DNA from: Trichinella spiralis | Lineage: Eukaryota; Nematoda; Enoplea; Trichinellida; Trichinellidae | Assembly (NCBI GenBank): GCA_000181795.3 | Contig: CM012953.1 | Location: forward strand, 11,317,775-11,381,774 | Direction of reading: 5' to 3' | Length of the DNA: 64,000 nt | Shown: in pieces, positions 1 to 12,761 of the stretch | Layout of the letters: every line of letters starts with the position of its first letter | Position numbering within the stretch: position 1 is the stretch's first letter | Made by a program: the position numbers and the translations under genes | Notes under the pieces: generated by a model | What the model saw: the letters and a program-made list of their open reading frames with translations, nothing else | The model's database searches: none | Told to the model about the DNA's origin: nothing

Positions 1-1724
1 GTCCTCTTAACGTGGGTTCTTCCGAAGCTGAAGTTTCAGTTGTTGAAGTTGCTTCGCGTCTAGCGGTAGAAGGCCTGAGGTTGTGCAACGTCTCCGGTGG
101 CTCGATCCTGGTTCTTTGGCTGTTTTAGTCGTCTTGTCAACGTTCCGCGTGATTGATTGTGAACACAAACCACGCCATTCTCATTCACCACTTTCGAAGA
201 CGAAGAATTGGAAGGTCCTTGCTTTGAACTGTCGTCGGACGAAAGCTGCGAATGACTACTGTGCGCACTGATTTTATCCTCACCGCCAGTACACCCATAA
301 ACAACCGTAGCTGAAATGAATAAAATAAAAATTTTTAATTATACAAAATATTCTTCAAAACTTTTTTTCTCACATGAATATATCAGCGCTGGAAATATTG
401 GCTCCTCTCTTTCTTGAGCCATTTCAACAAGCATACGCAACGGACCACGTGGGCAGAGCACGGCGACCAGATCCCAAAATGAAATGCAAACCAATACTGC
501 CCAAGTAGTCCAATCTGGTAAGAACTTGATGAAAATCAAAGCTAGCAATGCAGACACCATGATCAAGTAGGCTTGTTGCAAGCGCAACGGTGCTTTCCAA
601 TGAATACTGATCAGTCCAACCACTGCGTAGTTCCACATGGCAAAAGTAACGGTCACATAATCAATGGGAATGTTGAATGTGAAAAACACTTGCCTAAAAT
701 GAGCTGGTAAAAAATTGCAAAAAAGAACCGTAAACAAAGTTATAAGATATTATAAGTTACCGTAAAAAAATTAAAGAAAACATCGACAGCATAATGAGGC
801 TAGAAAACAGCAGCCATCCGTGTATAAACTAAAGAATAATAATTAAACATTTCATTTAACTATATTACATCACAGACCAAAATACAAAAATAAGCAATGT
901 GGGTTGCATTATCGAGTTTACTCGTGAATTTTTTGAAACTGAAATTGAGAACATTAAAACTAAAAACTAAAAGCCATAAAAAATACACCTTAATTTTCTT
1001 TTCCAGACTAGTCTTACTGTAAATTTGTATAAACATAGTAAGTAGCTGCGAAATTTGATGCAATTGTTTTCTGATCTCTTATGATTAAAAGCTGGAAAAA
1101 TTTATAAAATAAATATAATAATGCAAAAACTTTCACCGAAGAAAGACTATAAAAATGTAATATACTGAAAATATTTGCAACTGAAATATAAAATTAATTT
1201 TAAAATCTTCCTCACAAAGAATGCCATACTATGCCGTTGTAGAGACAACATACTACTATAAACTGAATTACACAAAAACAAAATGATGGGCGGAGTAAAC
1301 TTACCCGATAAAAGCGATACTTGTATAGAAGAATCAAGAATAGTGTCATGACTATGATGACGCACAGCATTATGCCGGCGTTGGCCAACGACTCCCAAAC
1401 AATAGTACCAACATCTTCAGTGTCACTGTGGAATGGAGCATAGATTCTTAAAAATTGCAAACTCAATAAATGAACAATGATCACAAACTGTAAATTAATT
1501 TACAAGTAAATATCTTTTGTTCGATAATAGCCGACAGTGTTCATGGTGGCAATAACGACAAGCATGCACAGAGATACCGGTGTGATCAGCATAATAACGT
1601 GCTCAGCTCCGTATTTCAAATCAATCCGATTCTGCTCTGCGGTTTGTTCGGCCGCGAGAGCCTCGTCTGGGTCATTCATATCACATGTCAACGAATGATG
1701 AAAAGTCGCTTGTTCACCCGCCAT
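1..1724 (-). CDS. Presenilin, catalytic subunit of gamma-secretase (partial, runs off left edge)
   Basis: Multipass aspartyl protease of the gamma-secretase complex, which cleaves Notch- and APP-type transmembrane stubs. Reconstructed exons (minus): 1724-1504, 1446-1305, 828-761, 693-374, then 310 leftwards; these join in phase. Visible: an acidic N-terminus, TM1 ([10 protein letters not shown]...), the loop KDIYLIYAPF, the TM2 segment, the conserved [17 protein letters not shown] block, TM6 with the first catalytic Asp in SFWDLVAVL, and the segment [10 protein letters not shown]...FPALIYSS before the loop. Trp replaces the Tyr usually before the catalytic Asp; I recall the same in nematode SEL-12 proteins. 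The hydrophilic loop follows from 310, but its frame meets a stop at 60-62, while another frame is open to base 1 and ends EEPTLRG, the usual lead-in to the second catalytic motif GLGD. So a short intron or an indel lies between about 130 and 60. GLGD and PAL lie outside the window. Confidence 0.93.
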
Positions 1725-3870
1725 TGTCGAAATAAAATCAAGCCAAACTTAGAAAATACATAAATACATTTGAGATATGAAAGATTTTAAAACACTAATG
1801 AAGTTAACATTTATTTTTAAGCATGCAAAAATAGAAAGAAAGCATACACTTCACAGAAGAGAACATCAAACATTAAATTAGCGCAATTCAAGATTATTCA
1901 AATATGAATAAACAATTTATATTAATTAATTATATGAAACTGACATTTCGAGAGAAAAAATGAAAAATGAAAACTTAAAGTAAAACAAAAAGGAAACAAC
2001 AACAATGGGTAAGAAATGAAGAAAACTTTACATTATAATGATAATAATGGAATGAAAACAATAAAATAAACTACCTGCTACGAGCTCAAAAAGATTATTA
2101 TAAAATGAGCGTCAACGAAGCAATGTAATTTACGCCCCACTATAGTATGAAAAAATGATTAACAGGATGTTTCCTACAGTATGAAAAATGTTCTAATTTA
2201 GACGGTCAAATCTACGTAACAGTAGTTATAAATAAGTGTAATGAATGATAAAACCCTACAAAATTAAATTTATTTTTATTTTTTACCAGTTAAAGAAAAT
2301 TTTTTGATGCTTTTTTTGTAGCAAAGGCAGGGAACAGTTGCCACACTTGGCTTTCTAACAACCAGGTTCCAAGATTGACTGTAATTCTCATAGCTAAATT
2401 CGTTCTTCTATCGAATCGCGCGCCTCATTGATCTTTTATCTTCTGCAGTAAACAGGCCAGTGTCAGAATTAGTCGTAGTCACAAAAATTTACTACTTCGT
2501 AAGATTCTCTGCATAAACAGAAGCAGTTCTGTAATGTATCGTAATCTTAAGCGATCAACATATCTACAAAAGAACGCGCAGGAACATGATTACAGTAGTG
2601 TCACGTCACCAGTGTCCGTGCGTAGCTGTTTTCCGCGTTCGCTCTGTGTGCATTGTTTTCCCTGTGTGTGCGTCATCTTTGTGTGTAATCTATTGCGCGT
2701 TATGCATTAGCTTGGTATTGTGTTGCCATTACAAGTAAAGTCTCTATATACTTAATCAGTTCTCATACACAACAAGTTCATTCACGAGAATGCATCGGAT
2801 GGTTGGTCAACACCAATAAAAATCAAAAACAGTTCCTTCTCTGTCAGATATTCTTCTCGGCAGCACTTCGGCCTTTTTCTCTGAATTTTGTTCTTGCCCC
2901 TTCTTTTCGTTGCTTCTTCAGGGGACTCCTTCCTATGGGGTGTTCTGCCAACAGTCACGTGGTCTTCTGTGCAATAGAGACGGATGTACTTCCTTTGTTT
3001 TATATCTTCCCGGAATACGGCTGTCTCAACAACGTGGCTCCAACTCGTGGTTTATCAAGCACCTGTTTCTCTACAACTGCCGATTGTAATGGACAGGAGA
3101 AAGAGTTTATCAGGGTTTGACGTCCTGTTGTTGTGCTTCTCCCAGGAAACTGGTCTGGGAGGAGTTTGCTAACGTTATATTTTTAACATTCTCAAATTAA
3201 TCAACCTGAAGTATCAACCAAAATTGAAAAGGAGGTAACATTAAAAATTTATCGCTTTCATTGTTCTGGTATAAATCTGTAAAATGGCTGATAAACATGA
3301 ATGTGGTAGAACATATTTATCATAACTTGCTTATTAATAGTCTGAGGATATTATTCATTCATAGTGTACGTTTTGTAAATGTTTCACTTTGGAAAATTTC
3401 ACAATTTTTATCGCCAAGCAAAGCACGCTCGAATTAACAGATTTGTTGATTATCAAGTAAAAGTTGTTGTTGTATAGAATAAAATTTTTACTCAACAATT
3501 AATTTGGTTGAATAAATTAAAGCTTTTGATAAATTGAAATTGAATCTCATCAAGTTTTTTGTTCGCTTCTTTGCGAAATTGAAGCATTTCAAACAAACGA
3601 ACATGAAGCATATGAATTTTTTCATCGTTTGGTCAATCAGTTAGTTAGTTCAATTTCAAAAAAAATCTTTTCATCGATAACCAACAGCAATTACAAACCT
3701 CACTTCCACTAACTGCCTAATAAGTCTCCAGCTAATGTATTTTTTGCAAAACAGAGAACTTGTTGAAGGGGAAGAAAACATGTAATGTTCGTCATCAATT
3801 TAAAATATGTTCAAAGGTGAAAACGAAAAAAAAAACATACCAACCATCTTTAATCAAAATTTTTAATCGA

Positions 3871-3905
<35 letters not shown>

Positions 3906-3935
3906 CAGATGAGAATCGATACTGTTAGAAATTGT
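1725..3935. other. Intergenic region, with a GC-richer block at about 2320-3180
   Basis: Lies between the presenilin start and the TELO2 stop. Most of it is AT-rich and shows no coding signal. About 2320-3180 is less AT-rich and has an unusual texture (GTGTGTG-rich stretch, TGTCACG near 2599, a stretch resembling an LTR 3' end near 2730-2790). An open frame at 2803-3120 gives a Phe/Cys-rich protein that I do not recognise. A solo LTR or retroelement scrap is possible but unproven. A (TAA)n tract lies at its right end. Confidence 0.5.
3872..3905. repeat. (TAA)n microsatellite
   Basis: Eleven or so uninterrupted TAA units directly downstream (3' side) of the TELO2 stop codon. Confidence 0.95.
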
Positions 3936-5429
3936 TCAACTGCAAGTGAAAATCTGGTCGGCCATGCGCAGTATTGCTTGATTCCACGTATTCAACGTAA
4001 GCTCAGCCAATTGACGGCAATTCGGATCCAAATCTCCAGTGCGCACCCGTTCCAGCCAATCAACGCGTTCCCGTAAGTTCTGCTCTCCCAAATCTGCAAA
4101 CAACAATTCAACAGGCAGTCGACTTAGCACCGCTAAAAAGGCAAACAACAAGCCGGCTCGAACCAGCGGCTCTTCGTGATTACAGTGTTCAGGCCAGCCG
4201 ACAGTGATCGTCAACTTCGCCATAGAACGTAGCTGTGCCGAATGACCAGCGGCCAGAAGAAGCGTGGCCAACGTGTGCACGAACACTCCAAGAACCAACG
4301 GCTCTCGCAGTGCCGTACTGTTCACAGTATGACGACGGTCGATCAGCATGTCGAAAATGCCGGCCGCAATACTGGCAAATCGATTCACACGGCAGCGGTC
4401 CGCTGATTGGTCATCATACTTCTGACGTCGAACGGTCTTCGCTTCGATTCGTTGCTGTAACACTGCTCGCCAACCGTCACGCACCCATTGTTCCGGTGCT
4501 AAAGCTCCGGATTTCAGCAAACTGTTTTCCACATGCTTCTGTTGTTGTTTAGTATTGTTATTTGCATCTCGAGACAACAATTCCGCCGCGGTGCACAACA
4601 CACGCAGCACTTCGACGCGCATGCCAACGGTAAGTGCGCGAGAATAAAATTCTTGGCACAAATAGGCGGCCACGTTCAGAGGATCAGAAATCACGCAGCC
4701 GACCAAACATTTTACCCTGAGTTGGTCGTGCAATTGTTGCGCGAATTTGTTCTCCAAATGCAAAAGCACCTTTGCCACGTGGCCAGCCAACTCGCCAACG
4801 CCCGGCGTAGAGCGTTCTTTGAACAGAACTTTTTCCAACGAAAGCAACGCCATCTCGAAACAATCGTAATCATCACTTTCCACACACAACAACTGTTCCA
4901 AACAATCTTCGATGTAAGACAACTGAGATGACTGTCCTTTCCTGCGACGCATCAACTGCTCATCTTCCTCCAACTGATAATGATCAGTCATTGTTTCTGA
5001 ATTGTCTTCATCTTCGTCATCATCACTATCCCGTAGATTTATCTGCAAATAATGTTCTTCTTAGGGCAAAAAATAAGATTAAAAAATGATTATTAAGAAA
5101 TTTTAAACAATAAATTATTTTCATCTCAACCTGAATCGGTATCTTCTCATCAGTTGAATCAACTGACAGCACTGTGAAATCGGACAAAATATCCTCTGCC
5201 GATTCTTGTTCAGACAATGGCAATTCATCTTCCAACATTGCGCGCAACGATGCGACGAAATCGTCCTCTTCATAATTGAATTTCACATCCTCGACGGGCA
5301 TTTTCAACATGCTAACCAAAGCTTCGCCAACCACCATGCCTAACTGTTGCACATTCGACGACAATCCGCCAAGATGATTGTACATCCCCTGTAAGAACAA
5401 ACTGTGATAACAACAACAACAACAACAAC

Positions 5430-5467
<38 letters not shown>

Positions 5468-6641
5468 GCAAGAATGAAAGAATTTAAAAAAAAATCACAT
5501 CTAGAACAAAAGGTGCTGCTTGATTTTCCAACTCTTCCATCCAGTGACGACGTACCAACTCTTTGGCAGTGAGCAAAAGTGTCTGAGCAACGTAGCGCTG
5601 CTGCTGTACGGTAGTGTTGACGATGCTCGATCTGAAAGACCAGTTTTGCAAGCTGAGCAAAAAAATCTCCTGCAACAGAACCTTCTCCTGTTCACCACCG
5701 ACCAATTTCAAATAACCAATCACCAGTCTTGGTACGGTGGCCGTGTCGAAATGGCTGGTAAAAAGCAGACTGCGACTGAGCACGAACCGTGCCTGGTCGT
5801 CGACCACACCGAAATCGTCGACCAACGTGTGCAAATCAGACGCCGACTTGAGTAGCAATATCAAATCAGTGAACAACTGTTTCACCGCATCGGCTGGACA
5901 AGCTCGAAATAGCTGGTCGAACCACACCCTCCGCCCTCGGCGCCGCGCGTTTCTTGCCCTGCGCAACGCGAACGGCAACAACGCTTCGAGCAAGCGACGC
6001 TGCCGGCCAGTCAGGCAAGCTTTGCCCAGCAGGGCGCCGTGAAAGCTCATCTCCAACTCTGATGTGTTGACCACCGCCCCGGTCAACTGGTCGTCAATTT
6101 GTCCCAACGAGCGCACGTAGGCTGAACAAAAATTATTCCAATAGACAGTGAGGCGCTTTTTCGCCTCGCGCGGCTTCAACAAGCCGACCAGGCGATCCGG
6201 GATGGCGAACAACGCCTGACAAAGTTGCCCTTGCATAGACCGGTCGCAGGGTCTGTGTCCGTCGTCCGCATTGGCCATCGAAGTGAACAACTGGTCGAGC
6301 TTGTGTTGGCAAAATCGTTCCACAATCAGGACGAACTTGGGAACCACGAACGGCGAAATTCTGTCCGGCGGTTTCGAAAGGAGAAGAACCACGTCGGCCG
6401 GATTGGCGCGCAAAAAAATTGAATAGAACAACTCGTCCTGTTCAACGGGAAGCAGCATGTTGAACGTTGACGGCTTCAACGTCTGGAGCAGAACTTCACC
6501 GACGCGAAAAAAAGAACCAAAATTTTGATTTTCAACGACATAATTGCCAATATCCAACAAACACGAACGCAATTCCAACCGACTACTGGCGGACAGCAGA
6601 CGTTTCAGCAGTGTCGTTGTCGTCGACTTGCATTCAGACAT
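3936..6641 (-). CDS. telo2: Telomere length regulation protein TELO2/Tel2 (CLK-2)
   Basis: Tel2 forms the TTT co-chaperone with TTI1 and TTI2, which stabilises PI3K-like kinases such as mTOR, ATM and ATR. Three exons (6641-5499, 5388-5131, 5042-3936) splice in phase to an 835-residue alpha-solenoid protein; human TELO2 is about the same length. Family landmarks: the N-terminal stretch around FFRVGEVLLQTLKP, the QQLGMVVGEAL segment in exon 2 (counterpart of RRLGMIVAE), an acidic Ser/Asp linker at the exon 2/3 junction (human TELO2 has a CK2-phosphorylated acidic linker here), and the C-terminal block from VKCLVGCVISDPLNVAAYL to DLDPNCRQLAELTLNTW. The ATG at 6641 is the first in the frame. Intron 1 carries CAA/TAA microsatellites. 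Head-to-head with the INPP5E-like gene, 1.7 kb apart. Plus-strand ORFs inside it are shadows. Confidence 0.92.
5411..5467. repeat. Compound (CAA)n(TAA)n microsatellite in TELO2 intron 1
   Basis: About 20 bases of CAA units followed by about 37 bases of TAA units, inside the 110-nt first intron of TELO2. Length variation here would change intron size but not the protein. Confidence 0.93.
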
Positions 6642-8371
6642 AGCCTTTCTTGAAACAAAATTTGTTTTTTAAAAAAAGGTCCAATCATACACGAATTATT
6701 AATAATAAATATTGTTTGCACAAAATTGAACAGCATAACAAGATTGAAATTTTTCACGTCATTCAGATGAAGAAAGTAATTTAAACCAAAATTTGAAATT
6801 TGAACCTTTTAAATTTGAAATAAATTCAAGCAGAATAATAATATTGAACAGAAAGGATTTCCTCTTTACTAATAAATGAATCAAAGTCAAACAACCAATT
6901 ATTATTATTATTATTATTATTAGAAATTCAACTTGTGAACAAGCTGAACAACAGATAAACAACATCAACAAAATTATACACTTTTTGAATAATAAAAAAT
7001 TTTCAAATCGAAACATATTTATTCCATGCTGACACTGAAATGTTGACGGTGCAAGGTTAACAATTGGCAAATTTGTACTTTGAAACTGTAATAAATATTA
7101 ATGACAGTCAAAGAAGAAGAAGCACAACTGTTGCATTTCACTGCAACAAAATGGTTAATTTTCAAAATGACAAAACAATAAAAAATTAAAACAAATGCAT
7201 TGAATTAAAACAAAATTATAAATGTTTCAATCAGCTTCAGCTCCAATTAATCAATCATTTAAAACCAATTACACGCAATTTTCCTATTCCTAAAAAGAGC
7301 GAGAGAACACATTCCCCCCCCCCTCCACACACGTGTAATCATCATTTTTGAAACATCATACAAATTAGGATAAAAATTGCAAGTACGAACTTAATGGATA
7401 AATAAAAGTTACAACACAGTTCTTTGGGATAATATCGCTTGTATCGACTAAAAATTGCAATTTCAAATGTCAACGGTTGAAAATCAATAAATAACTGGTA
7501 AACTGAATCAATTCACTTCAGTGCGTGTCATATTTCGAAATCACTAATAATATGAATTAATGGCCGTATTCAAGTTTCAGTTGTTTCTATGAATTATTTC
7601 TAACTTTCATCCGCGAAACTTTCGACAAAATTACTGCAAATTGATAAGCTCTATAAATAAACAAATAATTGCATAGAGAAGAGAAAAATATTATTATGTA
7701 TTACTATTATTATTTTAATTTATTTGAAATCATACTTTTGCTTTAGATAGAAATCATTATGAAAAATGAATGACCGTTTATTGTTGATAAAAATGCCGCG
7801 AAATAAATCAAGTAAATTAAAAAAAAATTTCCTCTGCAACAATAAATAATAATAACAAGTTATAAAATACCCAAAATAATATAAATAATTATTGAGGCAA
7901 ATTTCAATAGTTAATATTATTAATGTAATAGTTTCATAATAAATTTGTTAAAGTTTAAAAAATATATCGAGAAATATATATATATATCGTTTCGCTCTTT
8001 TTTCTTCACCAACCGACAACCGTTGATGACGAACGACAAGCTTCATTGTTGACATGCTTTACCATAGCAACGAGCAGAGAGAAGGTGGACAAAATGCACA
8101 AGGACAGAGTTGAATGTTTAAGATTGTAAAGTAGATGCACGCAGAGCAGCGGAGTTGCACAAAGCCACAGTCACAGGCACAGCCACAGTGACGGATGGAA
8201 GCGCGCAAATTGGATCGATGAAGCGACGGTGCCCACGGTCTGCTTCACGCATCCAGTGAAAGAAAATAAGCCGACGTTGGAATTGGCCAAATGTTATTGT
8301 CTCCGCTCTGGCCAGTCTGTTAACACGCCAAATGCGACCGCCCAATTGCAGGAGATGAGCCGTCTGGTCAG
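6642..8371. promoter_or_regulatory. Divergent intergenic region between TELO2 and INPP5E-like gene
   Basis: About 1.7 kb between two ATG codons facing away from each other, so it must hold both promoters or leaders. It is very AT-rich except for the last 350 bases before the INPP5E ATG, which are GC-richer and may be 5' leader. Short (TTA)n at 6898-6921, C-run near 7314-7323 and a TA tract near 7976-7987. No TATA or start-site motif that I would assign with confidence. Confidence 0.5.
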
Positions 8372-11300
8372 ATGGAACGCCGACCGCAGCGAGCCGGCAA
8401 AAGCCTCGCCCGCAAAACCGCCGAACGGATACTGGCGGCGACACGGGAAAATGGCCAGAGCAATTCGACAGAACCCGCAGGTTCAACTTCAACTTCCCTT
8501 TCAAGTCAACTCACCCCGACGGACGACACACCCGAAAACCCCCGGCGACCCCTGGCGATGGCGCCTTCGCCCAGGCACAGTACCATGGTCGTTGTCAATC
8601 GTCAATCTTGGGATGCGGATTTGAACGAACACTGCCCAACCGATCGAACAAGCAGACTGCGCCACTCGCTCACTTCGCCAAATTTACAACTGCCAAAAAT
8701 CTACCTCTCCGACGTACGCGAAAAGTAACTCAACAACAAATAAATAAACAAATGAACAAAATATCCAATTGATTTTTAATTTTAAGCAAACGAGGAAGCA
8801 TTGTCACTGCAACTCTACTTGGTCCGGATGAGTTAGATCGAATATTGCCAGGCCGGAAGCTCAACTTATTTGTTGCAACGTTCAACATGGCAGGAAAGGT
8901 ATTCGAATTTCACGTTGTAAATCATTTAAAAATATGACAAACTAATTTAAAGCATGTGGTGAAAATTTTTTTCTCTCTCTCTTTACAGTAACTGAACAAC
9001 ATAAATAACAGAATACAGACAAAAAATCAATACATACAATCAAACAACAGGGATTGTGTGATGTTAAAATTCCATTAAGCAAAAGATATAACAAGATTAA
9101 AATAATATCCCGCTTTTCAAAGTGCACGTGAATTTTCATATTCAACAGTGTGGAACAATTTCTTATACTTGTGTTTGAAAGTGAAAAGTGATATTTACTT
9201 TGATAAATAATAAATTTAATCAATAGCAGTTGGCAGGGTGGAGTTGAAATTTCTCAACCGACGTTAGAAGAAAAGCTTTCTTTTTATTACGCTTTGATAG
9301 ACAATTTCATTGAACGATAAATGTGTTTTCTTGACAATTATTCTGAGTATTTGCAATTTTTAATTTATTAATTTTTTTCAATAATACTTTCAATAATTAA
9401 TTAATACTTTCCATTTTTTTTAATTGAATTATTTATAAAAATTGTAAATTCAGTTATTATTAAACAGAACAAAAAACACTGAGAAATAAGAAGATAAATA
9501 TGAATTATCAATTTTAGAATTTAACGGAAAATGAATTGAAAGATTGGCTAATGCCAGCAGCCATGGAACATGCCGCCGACCTTTATGCCGTTGGCATACA
9601 AGAAGCGTCAGCTAATTGCAGCTCGTATATTAAAAAAAACAATTTTTTTTCCTCCTTTACAACTAACTCTTTCTAATTGAATTTGATTGTATTTTTATAT
9701 TTGAATCTGTGCGTGCAGAAAAGAATTTCGTATGTGGGAAAAGAGTTTGCAAAAATGCTTATCAACGTGCAAACAAGTGCTAGTACGATCGGTGTGGATG
9801 GGCGTTCAACATTTGGCATTGTTCATTCGTCGAGAGCTCGTCTGGTTCATCTCCGGTAAGTGCAATGAAATTATCAATCATATTATCAATAAAACGAACA
9901 TATATATAATTGTTGCGTGAATTTGCTTTGTATAATTTGCATGAATTCAATCTCAGAATAAAATGTTCCCAACGGTCATTGAAGAATCGTTTCGCTAACA
10001 ACAATGAATAATAAATGCAATGCAATTGAAATACAACTATGCAACAAGTGAAAATTAATTTCTCATCACAATATTCATCATGTGTGAAAAGTATTTTTTA
10101 AACAAAGCTTAATCTCATAAATATGTTGTTAGTAGAAAATCTTCTGTCAAAAAGAATATTTTTTTGCAAAACATAAAACATCAATTATTATTATTATTTA
10201 TTAAACGAAATATTAAATTTCGCCCCGTTGCCATTGATAGAATCGAACACATACGAAAAAAATACAAGGCCAATTTCCAACGTGCGAACAAAAGGAGCAA
10301 TATCGATTTTCATGAAACTGTTCGGAACGACCTTCTTGTTCATCTCCTGTCATCTCAGTCGTAAGTATTCATTTATTCATACGTGAAGAGGGAAGAAAAA
10401 AAATTTTAATTTCAAAATCAATAACCAAAGCCTTTTTTGGTGAAATGGAAACGAAAAGAAAACAAATAACACAAAACTTAACTTAGCACGTTAGCAGAAA
10501 AGCCTTATAATTGCTACAAATTCAACAAATGATGAAAACCAAATTAAAACAAAAAAAACAACACGTTCCCATTTCAGTTGTGTTGGTAGAAATTTAAATG
10601 TACTGAAATTGAAATTTTGCCTTAGACGGCCCAGATGCCCGTCCCAGGATATCCGAATGCAACAGGATATTACAGTTCCTGCGTCAAAATATGGCCAGCT
10701 ATTCGAATGAAAACGTGTTCGACGGATCCGACTACGTCCTCTGGTTTGGTGACATGAATTTCAGATTGAACGTCGATCCGGCACTGTTGGGTGCGTTGCA
10801 AAGCAGCCCCCCGACGTCCAAAGATCTGCCTCAGCTGATCAAACGGGATCAGCTGTTGTCGGCGATGAAGCAGGGTCAATTGTTGAGCAAATTTCACGAG
10901 TGTCCAATTGAATTTTTACCCTCGTACAAGTTCATCATCGGCACAAGCGATTATTCGATCCAATTTCGACTGCCCGCCTACACGGTACTAAAGCAGAGTT
11001 GGTTTTGTTACTGTAAAATTTCAAGTTCTGTTTTCACTTTCAGGATCGCATATTATTCAAAAAGAAAGAATCGGACAACAATTTTATGGAGTGCCTTCAT
11101 TATAACACAGCGTACAATATCTGCTCATCTGATCACAAGCCTGTATTCGCTCACTTCAAAGTGTACATTCAGCCTGAAATTCAAGAGTAAGCAAATTTGT
11201 TTTGCCAATTCTTTTTTCCATTCTCTTGCAAAAGTGTTACTTTCAGAAATCGAAGAAGTTCTATCATCATGTCCACTCTACATCAAAGTAATCGAATTTG

Positions 11301-11406
11301 CAAAAAAATAATCAATGATATTAAGACAATAAACATTTCAGTTATGGAAGGTAACAGACGTTGGAAACGTCACAAGGTGACATCCCAACTCTGCTCGATC
11401 ATGTAA
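8372..11406 (+). CDS. INPP5E-type inositol polyphosphate 5-phosphatase
   Basis: Hydrolyses the 5-phosphate of PtdIns(3,4,5)P3 and PtdIns(4,5)P2; vertebrate INPP5E works at the primary cilium. Exons 8372-8724, 8787-8898, 9518-9624, 9719-9855, 10241-10360, 10626-10984, 11044-11186, 11247-11287 and 11342-11406 give about 478 residues. The N-terminus is Ser/Pro/Arg-rich. The INPP5E lead-in (TATLLGPDELDRILPGRKLN then LFVATFNMAG) is followed by the catalytic domain: DLYAVGIQEA, LALFIRRELVWF, RTKGAISIFMKLFGTTFLFI, the signature LWFGDMNFR, FLPSYKF, RLPAYTDRIL and SSDHKPVFAHF. The protein ends CSIM, a CaaX prenylation box, as vertebrate INPP5E also does. The ATG at 8372 follows an in-frame stop at 8321. 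The last intron (11288-11341, 54 nt) is divisible by 3 and open, so its retention would also give CSIM. Tail-to-tail with SLBP. Confidence 0.9.
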
Positions 11407-11455
11407 ATATGGTATAATTTGGTCACGGTGACGGGTGAACAACTGCTCATCTGAT

Positions 11456-11488
<33 letters not shown>

Positions 11489-12761
11489 GAAAACAGCCCA
11501 GTGATATCCATACCTCAGTATAACACTGTCAGGACACTGCTTTCAACGATTAAAATTAATCATTACATTGACTGTGTCAAAATTACTGCATTCATTTAAA
11601 TCAAGAATAACGAAAAAACTAAAATTTACATAAAAACTGTAAAATCAACAAATTAAAAGATGAATAAAGCAAAACGGAATTCCAATGGTTGACCTTTATA
11701 AAGCATTTTCTGTTTTACCAATGCTGTCTTCATTTCTGATCAAATAAAAATAATTAATAATTGCAAAAAAGCATTATTACTGATACTGATTAATATATTC
11801 ACCAATTTCAACAGTTCATTATTTACCTTTAAATCATTATCACTACTACTATCACTTATCACTACTAGTTAATAAAAGTATAAAAAATGAAAATTTATTG
11901 AAATCAGATGTGTTATAGATCGATCAAATAAAATGCTCAAGAAAGGGCTACTTATAGGATAGTTTTAATGAAAAAATCTTGAAAAATATGTGACAAGTGC
12001 TCAACACAAAAATATCGACATAATGAAATACAATAGCGCATTGTTTTATAAATATTAATAACACAGGCAAGTAGCCCAAATACAGAAGAATTTTCATTTA
12101 AAAAACGTTTTCTAATATAAAATAGACGGAAGAAAAGGTTACCTGTTATGAGAAGCTCTGTATGAAGCAAACTTCTTCAACTCCAAACTTTGACAAATTC
12201 TATCATTCAAAGTACAGTAACCAAAAGATCAGTGACTCACAAGTTCAAACTTTAACAAATGCACAAATTCTGAATAAAACAACTAAACATAATATAAAAA
12301 TACAGAAAAGTTATAAATAAATAAGTAAATTTATACTCATAATTGTAGATAGGTAGAACTGAAATATTTTTTTGCTTGCATTAATTTACGTGAAATAATT
12401 ATGTCAAAACTTATAGTAAGAAATTGTCAAAAGGAAATACTTTTGATTCACAAATCAAACAATTAACGTTTATTTCTTTGAATTTTTTTTTTAATTTTTT
12501 ACCCTGCAGTGCGCTTACTAAGAAAAAATAATGCAATATATGCTTTTGATAATTGCTAACACATATCATAGTAGTTTCTTTGGAGTATATATACAACCTG
12601 AACATGTACTTCTTTTACCAAGTAGTAAAAAAATGTACAACGTAAATCAGGATAGCTGAAGAAATTCAAAATTCAATATCGGATGAAAATGAGTTTGAAA
12701 ATATGATAATATTCAATAATAATAAAACAATAATTTGATGAGAAAACAAAAAAAAGATATT
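11407..12761. other. Convergent intergenic region (INPP5E / SLBP 3' ends)
   Basis: AT-rich sequence between two convergent stop codons; expected to hold both 3' UTRs. Short ORFs such as those at 11952-12170 and 12411-12605 have no family resemblance and are AT-driven. One CA microsatellite (listed separately). Confidence 0.6.
11457..11486. repeat. (CA)n microsatellite
   Basis: Fifteen consecutive CA units about 50 bases after the INPP5E stop codon, probably within its 3' UTR. Confidence 0.95.

Noticed and set aside
478-520. Trp before the presenilin catalytic Asp as a novel change
   Set aside because: The family shows Trp at this position in nematode SEL-12 as far as I recall, so it is not treated as unusual.
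2803-3120. 105-codon plus-strand frame
   Set aside because: No recognised domain, odd Phe/Cys-rich composition, no splice partners; only noted as part of a possible repeat.
4235-4931. Plus-strand open frames opposite TELO2
   Set aside because: They are shadows of the GC-richer TELO2 exons; the minus strand matches the Tel2 family over its whole length.
5737-6042. Plus-strand Arg/Ser-rich frame
   Set aside because: Antisense shadow of TELO2 exon 1; no family resemblance.
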